A stretch of DNA of 64,000 nucleotides from Chloranthus sessilifolius (lineage: Eukaryota > Streptophyta > Magnoliopsida > Chloranthales > Chloranthaceae), in NCBI GenBank assembly GCA_021018995.1, contig CM037590.1, positions 38,938,287-39,002,286 of the forward strand, in the 5' to 3' direction. This document shows positions 12,285 through 25,000 of this stretch, piece after piece. The translations under genes were made by a program, and so were the position numbers. The notes beneath the pieces were generated by a model. That model saw nothing but the letters and a program-made list of their open reading frames with translations. It had not been told where the DNA came from and did not search any database. The first letter of the stretch is position 1; every line of letters starts with the position of its first letter.

Positions 12285-12486
12285 CTATAAACAGAATTTT
12301 TGGAGATTTAGTGAATAAATTTTTTTATTTTTCCTGCGTGAAAAAATTCGTAGACTTTATGGTGGACGAGAACCATTGTGAAGGTTCTTCTCTCTTCTTG
12401 TTGGATCTATGCCACAATAAGGTGCCTGCTATTATAATTCTTAAATTATTTTTGTGGATCTCTTCTCCTCTTTCCACGCTACATCA
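11382..12486 (+). mobile_element. Solo LTR inserted in copia reverse transcriptase
   Basis: 1,105 bp bounded by 5-bp duplications AAATC (11377-11381 and 12487-12491). Deleting it and one AAATC rejoins the RT reading as GFTQML..DFTTTFANIAKL, the normal copia order, so the ends are firm. It ends in CTACATCA but starts TA rather than TG. A TTTTAAATAGGAAG motif near 12095 suggests transcription on +. It contains a (GT)n tract at 12236-12283 and no coding region. Confidence 0.78.
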
Positions 12487-13137
12487 AAATCTCATCTAAG
12501 CATTTGAGTAAATCCTATGGCCACAGATGAGCTTTATAGCGCTCAGTAGTGTCATCCTCTCTATATTTAATTGCAAACACTCATCTACCACCAAATGAGC
12601 ATTTTCCGCAGGAAGGTGTACAAGTTTGCATGTTTGATTATTCTCAAAAGCCTTCATTTCTTCATGCATTGTCGCAGACCGATATGGATGTTTAAAGACC
12701 TCACCAACAGACCTGGGAATATAAATAGTAGAAGCTCTGGCCAAGATGCACGATATGAGGGAGATAAAGCTTGATAGGAAATATTAAGCAATAGGGTGAG
12801 AAATAACGCCGTACCTTTAACCTTTCTGAAGGGCAATAGGTAAGGACAAAGCATCCATAATAGGTGACGAAGGTACAATAATAGGAGAGGCTAAAGGAAG
12901 AGAAGATGGAGATATACTTGAGGGACTTGAGTCTAAGTGGTCAGGTGGGACAGAGTATGAGTGGAGGCACTGATTCACTCCGACTTGATAGGTGTGCTGA
13001 ATAGGTTTACGACCATGTGTAGGTGGGGGTGGAGTCGAAGAAACACCTGCAAAAGGAGAGCACCGGAAGAGGAAAACAGCAAAATGTTCTTTTTGAGCAG
13101 AAGATGGAGCTAGCTGCATATGAGAGTCATTAGAAGA

Positions 13138-13602
13138 ATATGGAACATCCTAAAAAACTCACTTTATCGCCGGTTAATCGTCTGAGTAGCGATTCGGCCA
13201 ATTAATTTGTGATGTTTGTGTTGTTGTTTGATATCTTTCTTTTATTTTTTCACTATACTTAAGAGGAAAAAAAAACCCTTTAGGTTTTGTACTATTTTGT
13301 TCATTCTATTCATAAAAAACCTATAGGTTTTACCTATTTTGTACTATTTTGTTCATTAAAATCATATTTTTAACTTGAAGTATATTATTTTATATTTATT
13401 GAAGTTTTTTATTTTCCCTGATTTTTTCTGACTTTGATCGACTTTGACCGATTTTCGCGACTTAGACCCTTGCCAAGTTATTGCCGACTCTCGACTTTGT
13501 GAGTATGCTTTAGACTACATAGTGTATTCAAGAAAAATGCACCTTATGGCTTTGGGGCCGAAGATCTTGAACAAAATATGGAACATCCTCAAAAAACTCA
13601 AC
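13138..13602 (-). repeat. Rearranged patch in copia: partial duplication plus foreign segment
   Basis: AATATGGAACATCCT occurs at both 13138 and 13577, and 13500-13575 repeats with changes the copia stretch at 13665-13745. Between them, about 13160-13490 is foreign DNA whose phrases (TTTGTACTATTTT, TTATTTTCCCTGATTTTT, ATTGCCGACTC) recur at 59215-59400. This looks like a duplication followed by an insertion or a template switch. Confidence 0.55.
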
Positions 13603-13904
13603 ATCCATGAAACAAACAATCGCTTAGTATTAGGATCCTAGAACCGATATCCTTTACACTACACAGAGAATTCAAGAAAACACACCTTATGGCTTTATCA
13701 TCAAGTTTATGTCTTTTGGGACAAAGATCTTGAACAAAACAAGTGCACCCAAAGATTTTTTGCTCAATCTTAAGTAGAGTAGCATTAGGCTTAAGAAGAT
13801 GAAAAGGAGTTTGGCCTTTCAAAACCAACGCTACTACGGTAATTAAATAGGTTGTGGTAAGCAAAGGAACGACCAATAGGATTGAAGAACACATCTCATG
13901 TAGA

Positions 13905-13990
13905 AAAGTTCTTGTGAGATCCATAAGATGTCGATTTTTATGCTCTGCAACACCATAAGATGTCTATTTTTATGCTCTGCAACACCATAT
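13905..13990 (-). repeat. Small tandem duplication in copia integrase
   Basis: ACACCATAAGATGTC is followed after a short gap by the same words, giving two copies of a unit of about 36 bp in the block encoding the GVAEHKNRHL motif. Confidence 0.6.
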
Positions 13991-14528
13991 TGTTGTGGAA
14001 TGTAACTATAAGAAAGTTGATGCAAGTTTTTTATCTTCCAAGATAAGATTTAAACGCAAAAGAAGTGTACTCTCTACCATTATCAGAGCAAAGAACTTGA
14101 CCATAGTAGTAAAACTGATAAAAGTGGAAAGCACCCCCTAATGGGTCTTAAGAAAATACACCTAAGTACAATGGGAGTGGTCATCAATAAATGTGACATA
14201 ATATCAAACGCCATCAAAAGAGGCGTTAGGGTCAGGTTCCCAGGCATCATGATGAACGAGATCAAACAAACAATCAATATGATGCATTGAGGGAGAAAAG
14301 AAATGCGAGTATGTTTTGAGAGTTTACGTTTTGACCTTGAAATTTAATGGTACTGCATGTATTCTTGAGAGAAGGAAACAACAAACAAAGATGCTGAAGA
14401 TTAACATGTGGTAGACGGACATGCCACAATCTCATAGTACCGTTAGTAAATGTACCCTGACTGGATAAGGGCAAACCATGGACACTCGAGGCAAGGGCAT
14501 CACATCTATCATCGCAAAGTAGTAGAGG

Positions 14529-15656
14529 TGATGCGGGAACTTACTAAATGCAATGTTAGGGCTGAGATTAGGATTAAATTTAATTCAAACAATTACTAAA
14601 TAACAATTTCTCATAATAAATTTTCATAAAAAAATTCTAAAAATTCAATTAGATGCCTTAATTTCGGCCCAAAATAGTGTTACTTTCGTGTACATTCCCT
14701 ATCACGGATCTAGAAGACTAGGGTTCTTATGAACGGCTAGATCTTCGATAGTTTTAGGGCGTCGAACGAACTTGCAAGCGGGTTCTCTCGATACCAAACG
14801 AAAATAAAAAACTAATAAAATTAATGGTGAACAAAATATTAATTTTGATTTTTTTATGAGATTAATAGGCTAGATCTAAGATTTAATGGATAAATAAATA
14901 ATTAAGTTTGCACTACTTACGCAAACCGTAGATCTAACGAAGATAGAGATGGAAGAAGAGTTGGCCTCGCACCAAATCGCAAGCGGGAATCGAAGAATCG
15001 CTCTCCGTTTTGAGAGAATCACACCGTCACGAAAGTCTAGAACTCTCAATTTTGCATAAGCAATTTTCATTAACCAAAAAGTTATAATAAAAGTGTTTAC
15101 AAGCCTTTAAATAGGCTAACCAATGCATAAAATTAGAAATCCTAGTATAACTCTAATTCTTAATTCAAATAAAAGAAATATCTTAATTATTCTAAAACAA
15201 TAAAGTCCTAAAACAATAGGGAAACTAATCTTATTTCTAATAAAAGAAACAACTCGTATTTTCTAAAATAAAATAATAAAAGAGACCAATCCTAATTCAA
15301 TTAGGATTCTTGAAATTCGTCACTTTTTGTGCAGCTTCTGAAAACTGATCATAACTTCTTCAATACTTATCGGACTTGCACGTTTTTTGGCTCGTTGGAA
15401 AGCTACTTCGATAAACATTCAATATGACTAATTTCGCATCAATCCGACTTTATTTGACACCTCAAAATAGGCCGAACATAAAAGTGACGGGATTGAAAGT
15501 TGAAGACCCTAATAAATTTTAGATTTTCTTCTTTCTGATCAAACGGGTCTTTAACGGGCATTTTTTAAAAAACTCATTTGCGGGTGTACTTTCTCTTTTG
15601 ACGTCTCATCTTTATCCAACCATGATTCAAATAGGCGGATCTAAAGTTCGCATCAA
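14529..15656 (-). mobile_element. Solo LTR (family 2, copy 1) inserted in copia
   Basis: 1,128 bp with ends TGATGCGGGAAC...GTTCGCATCA, flanked by perfect AGAGG duplications (14524-14528 and 15657-15661). Removing it restores the copia reading EKDDLYYF. On - it has the TATA-like CCTATTTAAAGGC. A homologous copy sits at 28416-29293; shared words include GATGCGAAATTAGTC and GTATTGAAGAAGTTATG. Confidence 0.87.
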
Positions 15657-16894
15657 GAGGTCATCCTTTTCATATGTTGTGCCAATGATCCTTTTAGTAC
15701 TGAGGTGAGAAAGAAAAAATGTCACAAAACAATTTTGAGATTTGGCTAAACGATGTACAGATGAAAGATTTACATTAATCAGAGGGGCATGAAGAACACC
15801 GGTAAGAGTGAGATTAGCGGCGAGAGGGATATTACCTATATTTGAAACAGAGTGTGGGAGTCATCAGTCAAACGTATTTGTCAGGATGAAGAGTGTGGAA
15901 CATGTGAAGAGAATAAATAGGGCTCACCAGTCATATGATTTGTAGCACCTTAGTCGATAACCCAAGATGAGGGAGGCGAGTACATGACGGTATGCAGATG
16001 AGGTGGAGGCACATGGTGACCCAGTAGAGGAGACAATTTCCTCCAATTTGTGACTCATCTTAGCAAAGATAAATATTAACACCAAATTTAATACAACAAA
16101 GGTCCGACAATAGATATAGTTGGGATATACCTCCACTAATCAATCGCCATTGTGGGAAAGACATCCAGAACGATCAAGCCAAAAAATGGACTGATGTCAT
16201 GATTTCCATAAAAAATACCCATCACAAGTGTATCGTTGACACTCAGTCATTACTAAAACAACCTCCAAACAGCCCCAATGATCACAATACCAGATTGTAA
16301 CTATCAAAATTTGCAGTAGGTGACAAAACATGCATAAAGTTCATTGATCCCAACAAGAGTGACCAATCAGTACGAAAAAAAAAAGAACAAAGCCTTATCA
16401 CCATAGAAAAGTTCTCACAGCTCTATCAATATTAATCCAAATCAACAAGGTCTGAGGCATATGAGACCTGGTAGAAAGTTGATCCAGCAGCAACAAGATT
16501 CCATACCAGATCAGCAACAGATTCTTAAAACTACCGAGAAAACCGTGAAACCTCTGTTTCATGTGAAACCAAAATGATTGAAAGAAGACAAATCAAATCA
16601 TCATTGTTCTCAAAACTGTTGGAGAGGTAGTAGGCGAGAGGATTCTGATCCAAACAACACCAAGATTGACCCTTGATTCAGCCCCATAATCCGTGGGTGC
16701 ACAGAAAACTGTAGTCTTTGAAAGTTCAAAAGTATTGATTAAAAGCATTCGATCTTTTTGTAAAAGTGGCTTAGAATGAGAGTCCGATTCCAAAGATGTA
16801 AAAATCTTAGTTAACAGAGGTCAACAAATTTTGATGTCATGCTGACGTCAACATAGGGTGATGATGTCAACGGGTGACAAGGTCAGGATTCAGT

Positions 16895-16908
16895 GGCTCT
16901 GATGGCAA
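16895..16908 (-). other. Primer-binding site of the copia element
   Basis: On - this reads TTGCCATCAGAGCC, two mismatches from the initiator-Met tRNA complement TTGGTATCAGAGCC, two bases from the 5' LTR. Confidence 0.65.
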
Positions 16909-16910
16909 CT

Positions 16911-17155
16911 TGACTTTCAAGGGTAAGATTTGGTTAAATTATTAGGGTTAGGGTTAGGTAGGAGGAAGAGAGAGAAAGGAGGAAGAAAGAGAGAGGGCTG
17001 GAGAGAAGCAAAATAACCTAATTAGGATTGGAGTCCCTACTGGCCTTTATATTGATATCAATTGACAAAGATACCCTTATGTTACACACACCCACTGTTA
17101 TGTCTAGCATACTACTATTATACAGTAACCCATATATGTATATACATTTATCCCA
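16911..17155 (-). repeat. 5' LTR of the copia element
   Basis: 245 bp with TG...CA ends on +, homologous to 9451-10092 without the TRIM. It holds the GA-rich tract near 16965-17000 and the AAAATAACCTAATTAGG motif that matches AAAATGACCTAGTTAGG in the other LTR. Confidence 0.7.
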
Positions 17156-18002
17156 ATTGCAATTTCCAGATGGTGCCCACCCACATTACCTCGAAAGGTC
17201 ACTTTGGCCATCCGACTAGCAACAAGCCTCTCCTAGACATCCACTGACCCCAAACCAGCTCAGGAAGTCCCTCCAGATCTCACTTGCAAAAACATTATAG
17301 GAATAAGTGCTCCTCTAATTCCTCCTTCACACCACATAACCTATATTCAACCAAAACATCCATAAAAAAAGACAGCATAAGTTAGACAAAATCAGAACAA
17401 AATAAGAGAACTAATTGAAATATAACCTTGATCTAATACAAGGGAACAAAAAAAGAATTACAAACATAAATTTCTTTATTAACACAACTTAAATATTAGA
17501 CCTCCTAGGTTGGATAAGAAACTTCTTCTTGACTGGGTTACTAAGAGACCCAAACTCCTTTATATAGGGGAGCAGGCAAGTACAAACATCAGTTATGAAT
17601 TATGTGGGACTAAATCTCCAACAAGGAAAATAACTGAACATGATAAAATATAAACCATAAAAACAAAACTTACGTAAGTTGAGTTTGTATTTCCAACAAA
17701 CACACATTCTCTTAAATATGAATTGATGAATACTAGCAGCATTTCCATATGTGCATCCTCCTGGAGTAAACTTTTTTTTATACATTTTTATATGCCAACT
17801 TAATGTCACCCAAATTACAGAATATTTTCCCTTTTCATTCCGTGATCTCTGTGCCCTGTGATGTCAGGATGACATGTTAAAGGGTCTCATAACTTCTGGT
17901 GATCTGGATGCATATAAATTTAAAGTTAATTTCCATAGCAGTGTAGTTGCAAAAAAGCACATGTAGGATAGACTATTCAGGTATCTGCTGTTTAAGCTCA
18001 TC
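17156..18002. other. Gene-free stretch
   Basis: AT-rich sequence with short random open frames only. I see no conserved domain, repeat structure or RNA gene. Confidence 0.4.
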
Positions 18003-20955
18003 TATGATAGTTCGGATTTTCTCAACACGATTTCTTGAGATATATTTTTTTTCTTTTCTGTAAACTTTAAATCAAATGGGAAAACCCGGACCGCCAGATC
18101 GCAGAACACAATATGATACAAAATTTACTTGGTACATTCACACACATCGCAGAAATCAAAGCAGACATACATAGGGCAGAACTGAAATCAAACCTCCATT
18201 TCTATATCGAGAACACACAATCCAAAGGAAACAAACTAAACCACCGGTGATGACAAACCATCACCCAAAACAGTGGTATACAAATAAGTACAAAAACTGA
18301 AACTCAATAATATACCAAGCTCAAATCTCAGAAGTTACTACGCCAAATCCAATTGAGCTTCTTCCTCCAATAGGTCACTTGGATTCTCCTCAAGTCCAAG
18401 ATACTGAAGCTACCTGAAGCTATACCTGTGACGTATAGTCGGGGTGAGCTAACAGTCTAAGCTCAGTAGAAGAAATATCAATATCAACTACATCTTATCA
18501 ATGGCAGAGTTTAAAACAAAAACCAATCATGAATTCAGGATAACAGATCAAATATTCGATGACATAACAAAACCTCATATTTTCTTATTCATAATCAATG
18601 ATTCAATGTCCATTGTTCACATCGTTCACCTCACTCACTGTGTTCACTTCATTCACTTTGTACGGATAACCGCCGCACCGGTCCACTTATGTATGTTATG
18701 CGTACGGATAGCCGTTGTACCGGCCCACTTATGTATGTTATGCAATGTGTACAGATAGCCGCCGTACCGGCCCACATATATATGCTATGCACTATGCACT
18801 GTGTACAGATAACCGCCGTACCGGTCCACTTGTCAATGTCCACTCATTATCTTATCATTCAGAATGCATTCTATAAGTTCACATTTACTTTCGGATACGG
18901 AGTTCAAGGATCATACTTAATCTAATGACTCAACACTAAGTTCATCTCATTTTCGAAGTTTAGAGTCCAATTATCCACTCTTTCACCCTTCACCTTGTCC
19001 TCGAAAATTCAGCAAGTACAGCTCAGGTCTATGGGTAACCTTCATCCTAACAAGGGCTCTTAACATCTTAATTTTTAATATTTGCTTAATTTTAATTAGA
19101 CTGGCCACAGTGTGATAGGCTTTACCAACCACACATTTCAAGGGACGGCTCTGCAGTAACCTGGTTGTACTTCGTGTGGCATCCCATATTACCATAGAGG
19201 AGTTGCATCCGTACATGGACGCCTACATTTCAAGTTTCGCGTGCCTGGGAAAGAGACCTCACGTAACTCAGGCTGAAAAGTTTCAGGTCAAAAGTCTTCA
19301 AAGATTCAAATGTTGTTAGATTACATCACCCAAAATTTAGAGTTTCAACTTCCAATCGTTTCTATTCAATTTGTTAAAATAGAGTTCCATGTTCATTCGA
19401 ATTCAAAGTTCGTATGCAAGTTAGACAGAACGGATCATAAACAAAAACAGAACTAATTAGATTAAACAGAACGAACATATCATCAGAACGAATCAGATCA
19501 AAGCATAACTGAACGGAACGAATCAGATCAAAAGTAGAAACAGAATAATCAGATCATATGCGGAACAGGACGGAAACAAAACATATCAGAACGGAAACAA
19601 AGCATCAGGTCAAATATCAAATCGAAACCATCAAAGCATATGATTCAAAGTCAAAAATGCAATTGAGTGATGAATTTCCCCTACCTCGGATTCGGAATCG
19701 TTCAAAGCAATCCAAAGTTCCTCATCCGGATCTCCCATTCATAACCTAGATTATATCAAGATTGTACTATGTGTCAATAGTGTCGAAAACAAGTAGCTTA
19801 AAGCTTCACAAAGTTTTTCGAAGGAAAAATTGAAAATAGACAGAAATAGGGAAAATCGATCAATCGATTTCCCAATTCGATCGTTCAATTCCTTCAGAAT
19901 TCTGACATACCTCTGTTCTGTCAAAATCAGTTGATCAATTCATAAATCGATCGTTCGATTTCAAATTCGAACGTTCGATTTCATCATAAATTAAATTTGT
20001 TTATCAGTTCTGTCAAAATCGATCATTCAATTTCGACAGATTCTGCAGTCTTTTGACTTTTCCTTCCTTGGCTTGTTTTTCTCCAAAACTAATCCGATTT
20101 TTACCTTTATTTTCCCACATACACATTAGTCAACTAATCTAAGTAGTTAATCTTCTAATTTAGACCCACCCATATAATCAATTCAGTCGTACCTTTCACC
20201 GGTCGATTTCACGGCTTTAAGAAAGATTGTTCAACGGGGTTTCGGAGCGAAACTTTTGGATTTCTACCGCAATTCCACAACGATCGATCAAAGCGAGGCA
20301 CAAGGTGATGTCATCTACGATCACAGAGCGATTTCAACCTCTTCAAAGCATGGAAGATGATCGCGAGACGGAACACTTATTAAAAAGGGGTTTGAATGGT
20401 CGAAATTCACCACAGGCGGAACTCAAGTGATGATTGGCATCAAGTGCTTCGTGAAGAGTGCGGAGCTTGCGGCGCGATCACAATCTCGCGGTCGAAATCT
20501 CACAAGGGTTCCACGGGGAAGAAGTTCTCACTTGCTCTCTCTCTCTCTTTCTCAATGTTTGCAAGATAGCTTAGCTATTAAGCTAACCCTTCCCACTTAT
20601 AACCAACGAAAATCCCTAAATATCCTTGATATTTATACCCAAATTTTATCCACACACCTTTAAGTTCTGATTCGGTGTTAGACGCACACACCGAACGAAG
20701 GTGTTCAATCCTATCCACTTATCCACTTATCTTCTAAGGTTCAGATTCGGTGTTGAGAGGCACTCCGTGAGTCGGTGCACAGCTTCACCACTAAAGGTCC
20801 AAACCAACTTTTACCCTTATTTCTTTTCACACAATTTAACCCTAAATTATTTAATTATTTATTTAAAAGTTTAAGGCGGCATCAATCGCCGCGCCTGACA
20901 CGCACACACACACGGGGTCAGTCGAGTTTGGGTTCGAAATTTTCAGGATATTACA
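18003..20955 (-). mobile_element. Possible solo LTR of a Ty3-type retrotransposon
   Basis: The right end, on -, begins TGTAATATCCTGAAAATTTC, a usual start for long plant Ty3 LTRs, and TCATC follows it (20956-20960). TCATC also occurs at 17998-18002, giving a candidate 2.95-kb LTR. Against it, the left end on - would finish ATCATA, not CA. Inside are a tandem repeat (18659-18832) and palindromic ATCGATCGTTCGAT-like words (19850-20030). No coding region is supported. Confidence 0.35.
18659..18832. repeat. Minisatellite, four units of about 40-58 bp
   Basis: The core GTAC(G/A)GATA(A/G)CCG(C/T)YGYACCGG followed by YCCACTTATGTATG repeats four times with growing spacers containing TATGC and ACTGTGTAC. 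Confidence 0.8.
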
Positions 20956-21004
20956 TCATCACACTCCAAGAAAATAAACCAAGGCTTGGATAATAAATAT
21001 GAAT

Positions 21005-21005
<1 letters not shown>

Positions 21006-21057
<52 letters not shown>
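21006..21057. repeat. (TA)n inside an inverted repeat
   Basis: About 25 TA units flanked by ATGAATGGTA on the left and TACCATTCAT on the right, an exact inverted pair, so the whole stretch can form a long hairpin. Confidence 0.85.
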
Positions 21058-21062
<5 letters not shown>

Positions 21063-22013
21063 ATTCATATATATTATTTGAGTACTTGAGTATTAACCAA
21101 TGAGAAAAAGGTACAAAGTTACTGAAGGGACAGAGAATCCCTAGTATTCAACAAATCCCTCAGCACTTCCTCACCAGCTAAAGTGTCAAAGGTTGGTTCA
21201 CCTCCCACTGAGTACATCAACAAAAGATATGAAAATATTTATAAATATCAAAAGATTGCCACATTTATCTAAAGAAACTGTATTAACCTTGAATTTTATC
21301 TAGGATCTACCATTTTAGTCTTTGCTAACCCACTCATGTGCACTTTTGCATGGATTTTATCAGAAGAGTGAGTAAATATATGCCAGCCATATGTCATATT
21401 ATTTATTTTTAGGAGAAAAGTGACTCATCCCTTTTTCTGTATTTAATACAAAAATTTCACGACAAAAGTGCCAGAACTATGCTTTCTAGCAACCTTGATG
21501 TATTTACATTTCTATACATACAATTTGCTTTTTTAATATGATTAAGCATTTCTTAATTATTTATAAAAAAAGAAGAAGATGCATTTCTTAGTTCATTGCA
21601 ATAACTAACTTAAGAATTGATTGGATGTAGTTCGAAAAGGAATTTTTGCGGTAAGAGATCGATGTTCCTTGAATTTTCTATTTATTTTCGGAGTACAGCA
21701 ATTTACTTGATCTTCACCTAAATTATCTTGACCAACATATTTTCATCTTGGGTTTTGCAGGGTGCTTGTCCTTTCTTCTAATTCTCCAGATTAAACAATT
21801 TGAGTTTGTTTGGCTGTGGCTGATTTCTTCCCTTTTCATTTCAGTATATCTCATCTTGAAAATATTTGCTAAAACAGTGTCTGTAAGTTCATATGAGTTA
21901 TCTGTATTTTTGAACTTTTAATGGAATTGTGATTGGAATTTTACATTAAAGGCTAACATTTTAATGGGCACCCAACAGCTTAACAATTGGGTTTTACTTC
22001 TTGTAAGAAGAAG

Positions 22014-25000
22014 ATGTCTTCTCCAAGCAAGCGGAGAGATATGGATGTCATGAAGTTGTGAGTTTTTCCTTTTATGTTTTGTATGTTCATTTTAGGTAAT
22101 TTGCAACACCATTTTTATATTATTTTCTTTTATACCACTTTTCTAGAAATGCGAGAGAAATATGTCACAGTAAGAAATGAACCTGACATGTCTATAAATG
22201 CATGTATGTATGTATTATGTATGTGTGCATGCATATACTAATTCATTTATATATGCATTACTATGGATGTCCTGGTGATATTTGCATCCATTATTTGTTT
22301 GACTTGTAATTCTTATCATCACTATGACACCTTTAGTTTCTATACCATTTTCATTTTGGTTATTATTTGCATTTGTTTTGTGTTTAATTCAAAATTGCAA
22401 ATTTTATAATCTTTTTCTTGATGTAGTATAAGATACTTGTATTTTAGCAACAGATAATGAAGTAATTGTTAATATGCAGAGTACAGACTATCACCTTTCA
22501 AGGTTTTTATTATTATTTTTTCGATAGGCTATCTTTTCAAGGTGATAGTTGTATCGTTTGGATCAGCCATCAACTTGAGTTGATGGCTAGTCTGGTTTGA
22601 AATAAAAAAAATCGATGCAATTTAATCCCCGATTGAGCCTTGTGGGAAGACAATCAGAAATACCGATTTACAGTCAATGTAATCAAAATCATACAATTCA
22701 AATTGAATCATACAATTTCATTTGTCAATCATGTGGTCTACAATTCAATTCATGTGGTGTACGAGTCAACTAATGAGCTGAATTGTAAACCACAGGAGTC
22801 ATATTTGAATCATATGATTCAAATACTGAAGCTTAGAAATTGTACGATTCATTTGAATCATACAATTCAGTAGGATTCTCGTGAGACACGAGAATTCCTT
22901 TAGTATTGAGTTTAAAAACTCGATTTTTTTTTTTTTAATATTTATAGATTCTAAATTAAAATATACCTTATGAGACACTAAAGTAATACACACTTTGTAA
23001 GTTTAAACATTCTTATAGGGTTTTTGAGAGGAATTGTGGTTTTTGAAACAAAAATAATGCATCCCTTGTACTTGAGAAACCTTCATCGCTCAACGAAATT
23101 AGAATCTCTCACTTGCAAACAGCTTTGACATCAAGATTTGAGGTTGAGCTTACAAATCAAGATTTGGGGCCATTGAGGTTGTAACTTTTCAAGTGTTGAA
23201 AATTGTAGATCTTCCATCTATCCATCTCTTCTTCTTTCTTTCTTGTTTGTATATATTTTTACCAAAAAAGTGAGAGATTCGGCTATTGCCTGGGAGCAAT
23301 GTACTTCAATTATCCGAGGCAACATATCTACTTTTTAATGTAACTCTTGTAAGAATGTATATAATCGCAGTGTTTCTGAATGAAACATTATCTTGCATGA
23401 ACCCATGAAACATTGCTATTTGTTTTTTCAAACCCATTGTTATTGCGAATTTATTTTTTTAATCATTGTGGGATGAAAATAGTATAGAAAAGCAAAGTAT
23501 GAAAAGTATGATGCCTGAATATTGTTATGGGGATAGAGATCGATGGTTCAATGCATCATTTAAGGGAAAAGAAAGTTTTGTATGAAGGATTTTGTAGAAA
23601 TGAAAAAAGGAGATGGGGAACAAGCCACCATAAATCAGATATGGAAGAAAGGTGATAAATACCGTGTATGTGTAGCAAACTAGCAATAGCACAATTGCTT
23701 TATGCGAATTCACTTGCATTCAAGATGTAGAAGAATACATCACATCATCATTCTCCGAGCAAGAGGAAGAAGAGAGAGTTGCAGTGGAGTTTGGGCTTGT
23801 AGCTCAACTGGAAAGTTGACAATAATGCAACCTTGACATTTAAGGTTCAATCCCAGCTAAACTTTTGAAAAAAGAAAAGAAAAAAAGAAGAAGCAAGAGT
23901 TGTAGCTTACATCGAGGACAAGGATGAATAATCATATTTGTATGCTTGATGTTTAAAAATGTATAAAGTTTATGGCTTGAAATTCGTTTTGGTCGTATTT
24001 TGTTATATTTTCATACCATGGATAGGGATTAGGGTGAATGATTGATCACTTGTTAATTAAATATGTTTTACCTTTGAACGCCCATATCATATTCATTTTA
24101 TTTAATATAACTGATCTTAGTAGATGAAGCAAGAAAATAGATAATTAATTTTAATTTATTTTTCCGATTTATTTATAATTTTTTCAAAATATTGTGTATA
24201 TATGTGAAAAAAACTTTCGATTTAGGATTTGACCCTTTTTTTCAATTTTGCAATCTGATTCACTTTTGACAACATTCATTAAAGTAATTAGTTTTACTAA
24301 TTTAATTGTATTTACTTCCGATTATTATGAGATACGATGAAGATACAAGTACAACTGGAAACAACAAAGAGGGAAGAGTGTGTAGACTAATCTCAGCCAT
24401 AGGCAATTTAATAGAGAGCCCCCTCTGGGGTGATCAAAACATTGAGCAATGAGGATTTACAACCTCCACCACTGTAGTTAACATTAGCTGACCTCCCACT
24501 TAGCTAACGTTATCTGTAAATATTCTTGATGATGGCGAAAGAGAGAACAAAAAGTTTTCTGATGTGCAATTGACGGATGGATGATGAGAAAAATTGTTGT
24601 TGTACAGACTACAGAGACAACGGTGCTGCTACTCAAACCAATGAAGGATCACTTAGAGGCTATGTTGATCCCATAATAACAAAAAAATATTCTACACCGT
24701 TTAAGATATCTATGCTTGGTACCCTAAACACGACATTCACACACCCACTAGTAAATATAAATAGATTTACATCATTAAGAATACACAATTTTATTATTGA
24801 AGATCTGAGGCACCCTCAGGAATGAGAGCTATCAGAAGCTACAGAGGATTTATCTTAGCTTAGACACAACAAGAGGGATATATCTCATTTATATAGATAT
24901 GAGAGGATGGATTGCTCAAATATCACAAACAATTGGGCTGCTCTTTACCACTTATGATGCTTTAACATGACATAAAACATAAGAATTAAACAATAGAATT

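Larger units (their letters stand above)
10223..15990 (-). pseudogene. Copia pol remnants: protease, integrase, reverse transcriptase, RNase H
   Basis: Read on - from right to left. A protease-like GATNHMTG (about 15960), then the pre-integrase and RLWHVRLPHVN zinc-site region (14430), integrase pieces with a PQQYGVAEHKNRHL end block (about 13990), a proline-rich hinge (13119-12817), RT starting near 12744 (AMHEEMKAFENNQT-like), more RT near 11360-11030 (KLTSVRV, SIYGLKQS), then the end of RT and RNase H (10940-10300; IYLTNTRPDLTF, YSDANYVGAPTNRHSTSG). Frames change repeatedly and stops are frequent, and insertions at 11382-12486 and 14529-15656 break it. Integrase lying upstream of RT identifies copia rather than Ty3. 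Confidence 0.8.
9451..17155 (-). mobile_element. Copia (Ty1) LTR retrotransposon, complete outline, inactive
   Basis: Two LTRs (9451-10092 and 16911-17155) share the motif TTGAYTTTCAAGGGT, the CT/GA-rich tract and the end region with CATAT repeats. On -, the 5' LTR (right) is followed by a primer-binding-like site, and the 3' LTR (left) is preceded by a purine tract. Between them, on -, lie remnants of protease, integrase, reverse transcriptase and RNase H in the copia order (integrase before RT). Removing the nested insertions leaves about 4.7 kb, normal for copia. I see no matching 5-bp target duplication at the outer ends (TAACT versus ATTGC), so one end may have changed. Confidence 0.75.

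Noticed and set aside
9451-17155. Clear 5-bp target duplication for the outer copia element
   Set aside because: The flanks TAACT and ATTGC do not match, and shifting the ends by a few bases does not give a convincing pair.
23793-23860. Functional tRNA gene
   Set aside because: Box A and B resemble a tRNA but the acceptor and anticodon arms do not pair and an A/G tail follows, so a SINE-like element fits better.
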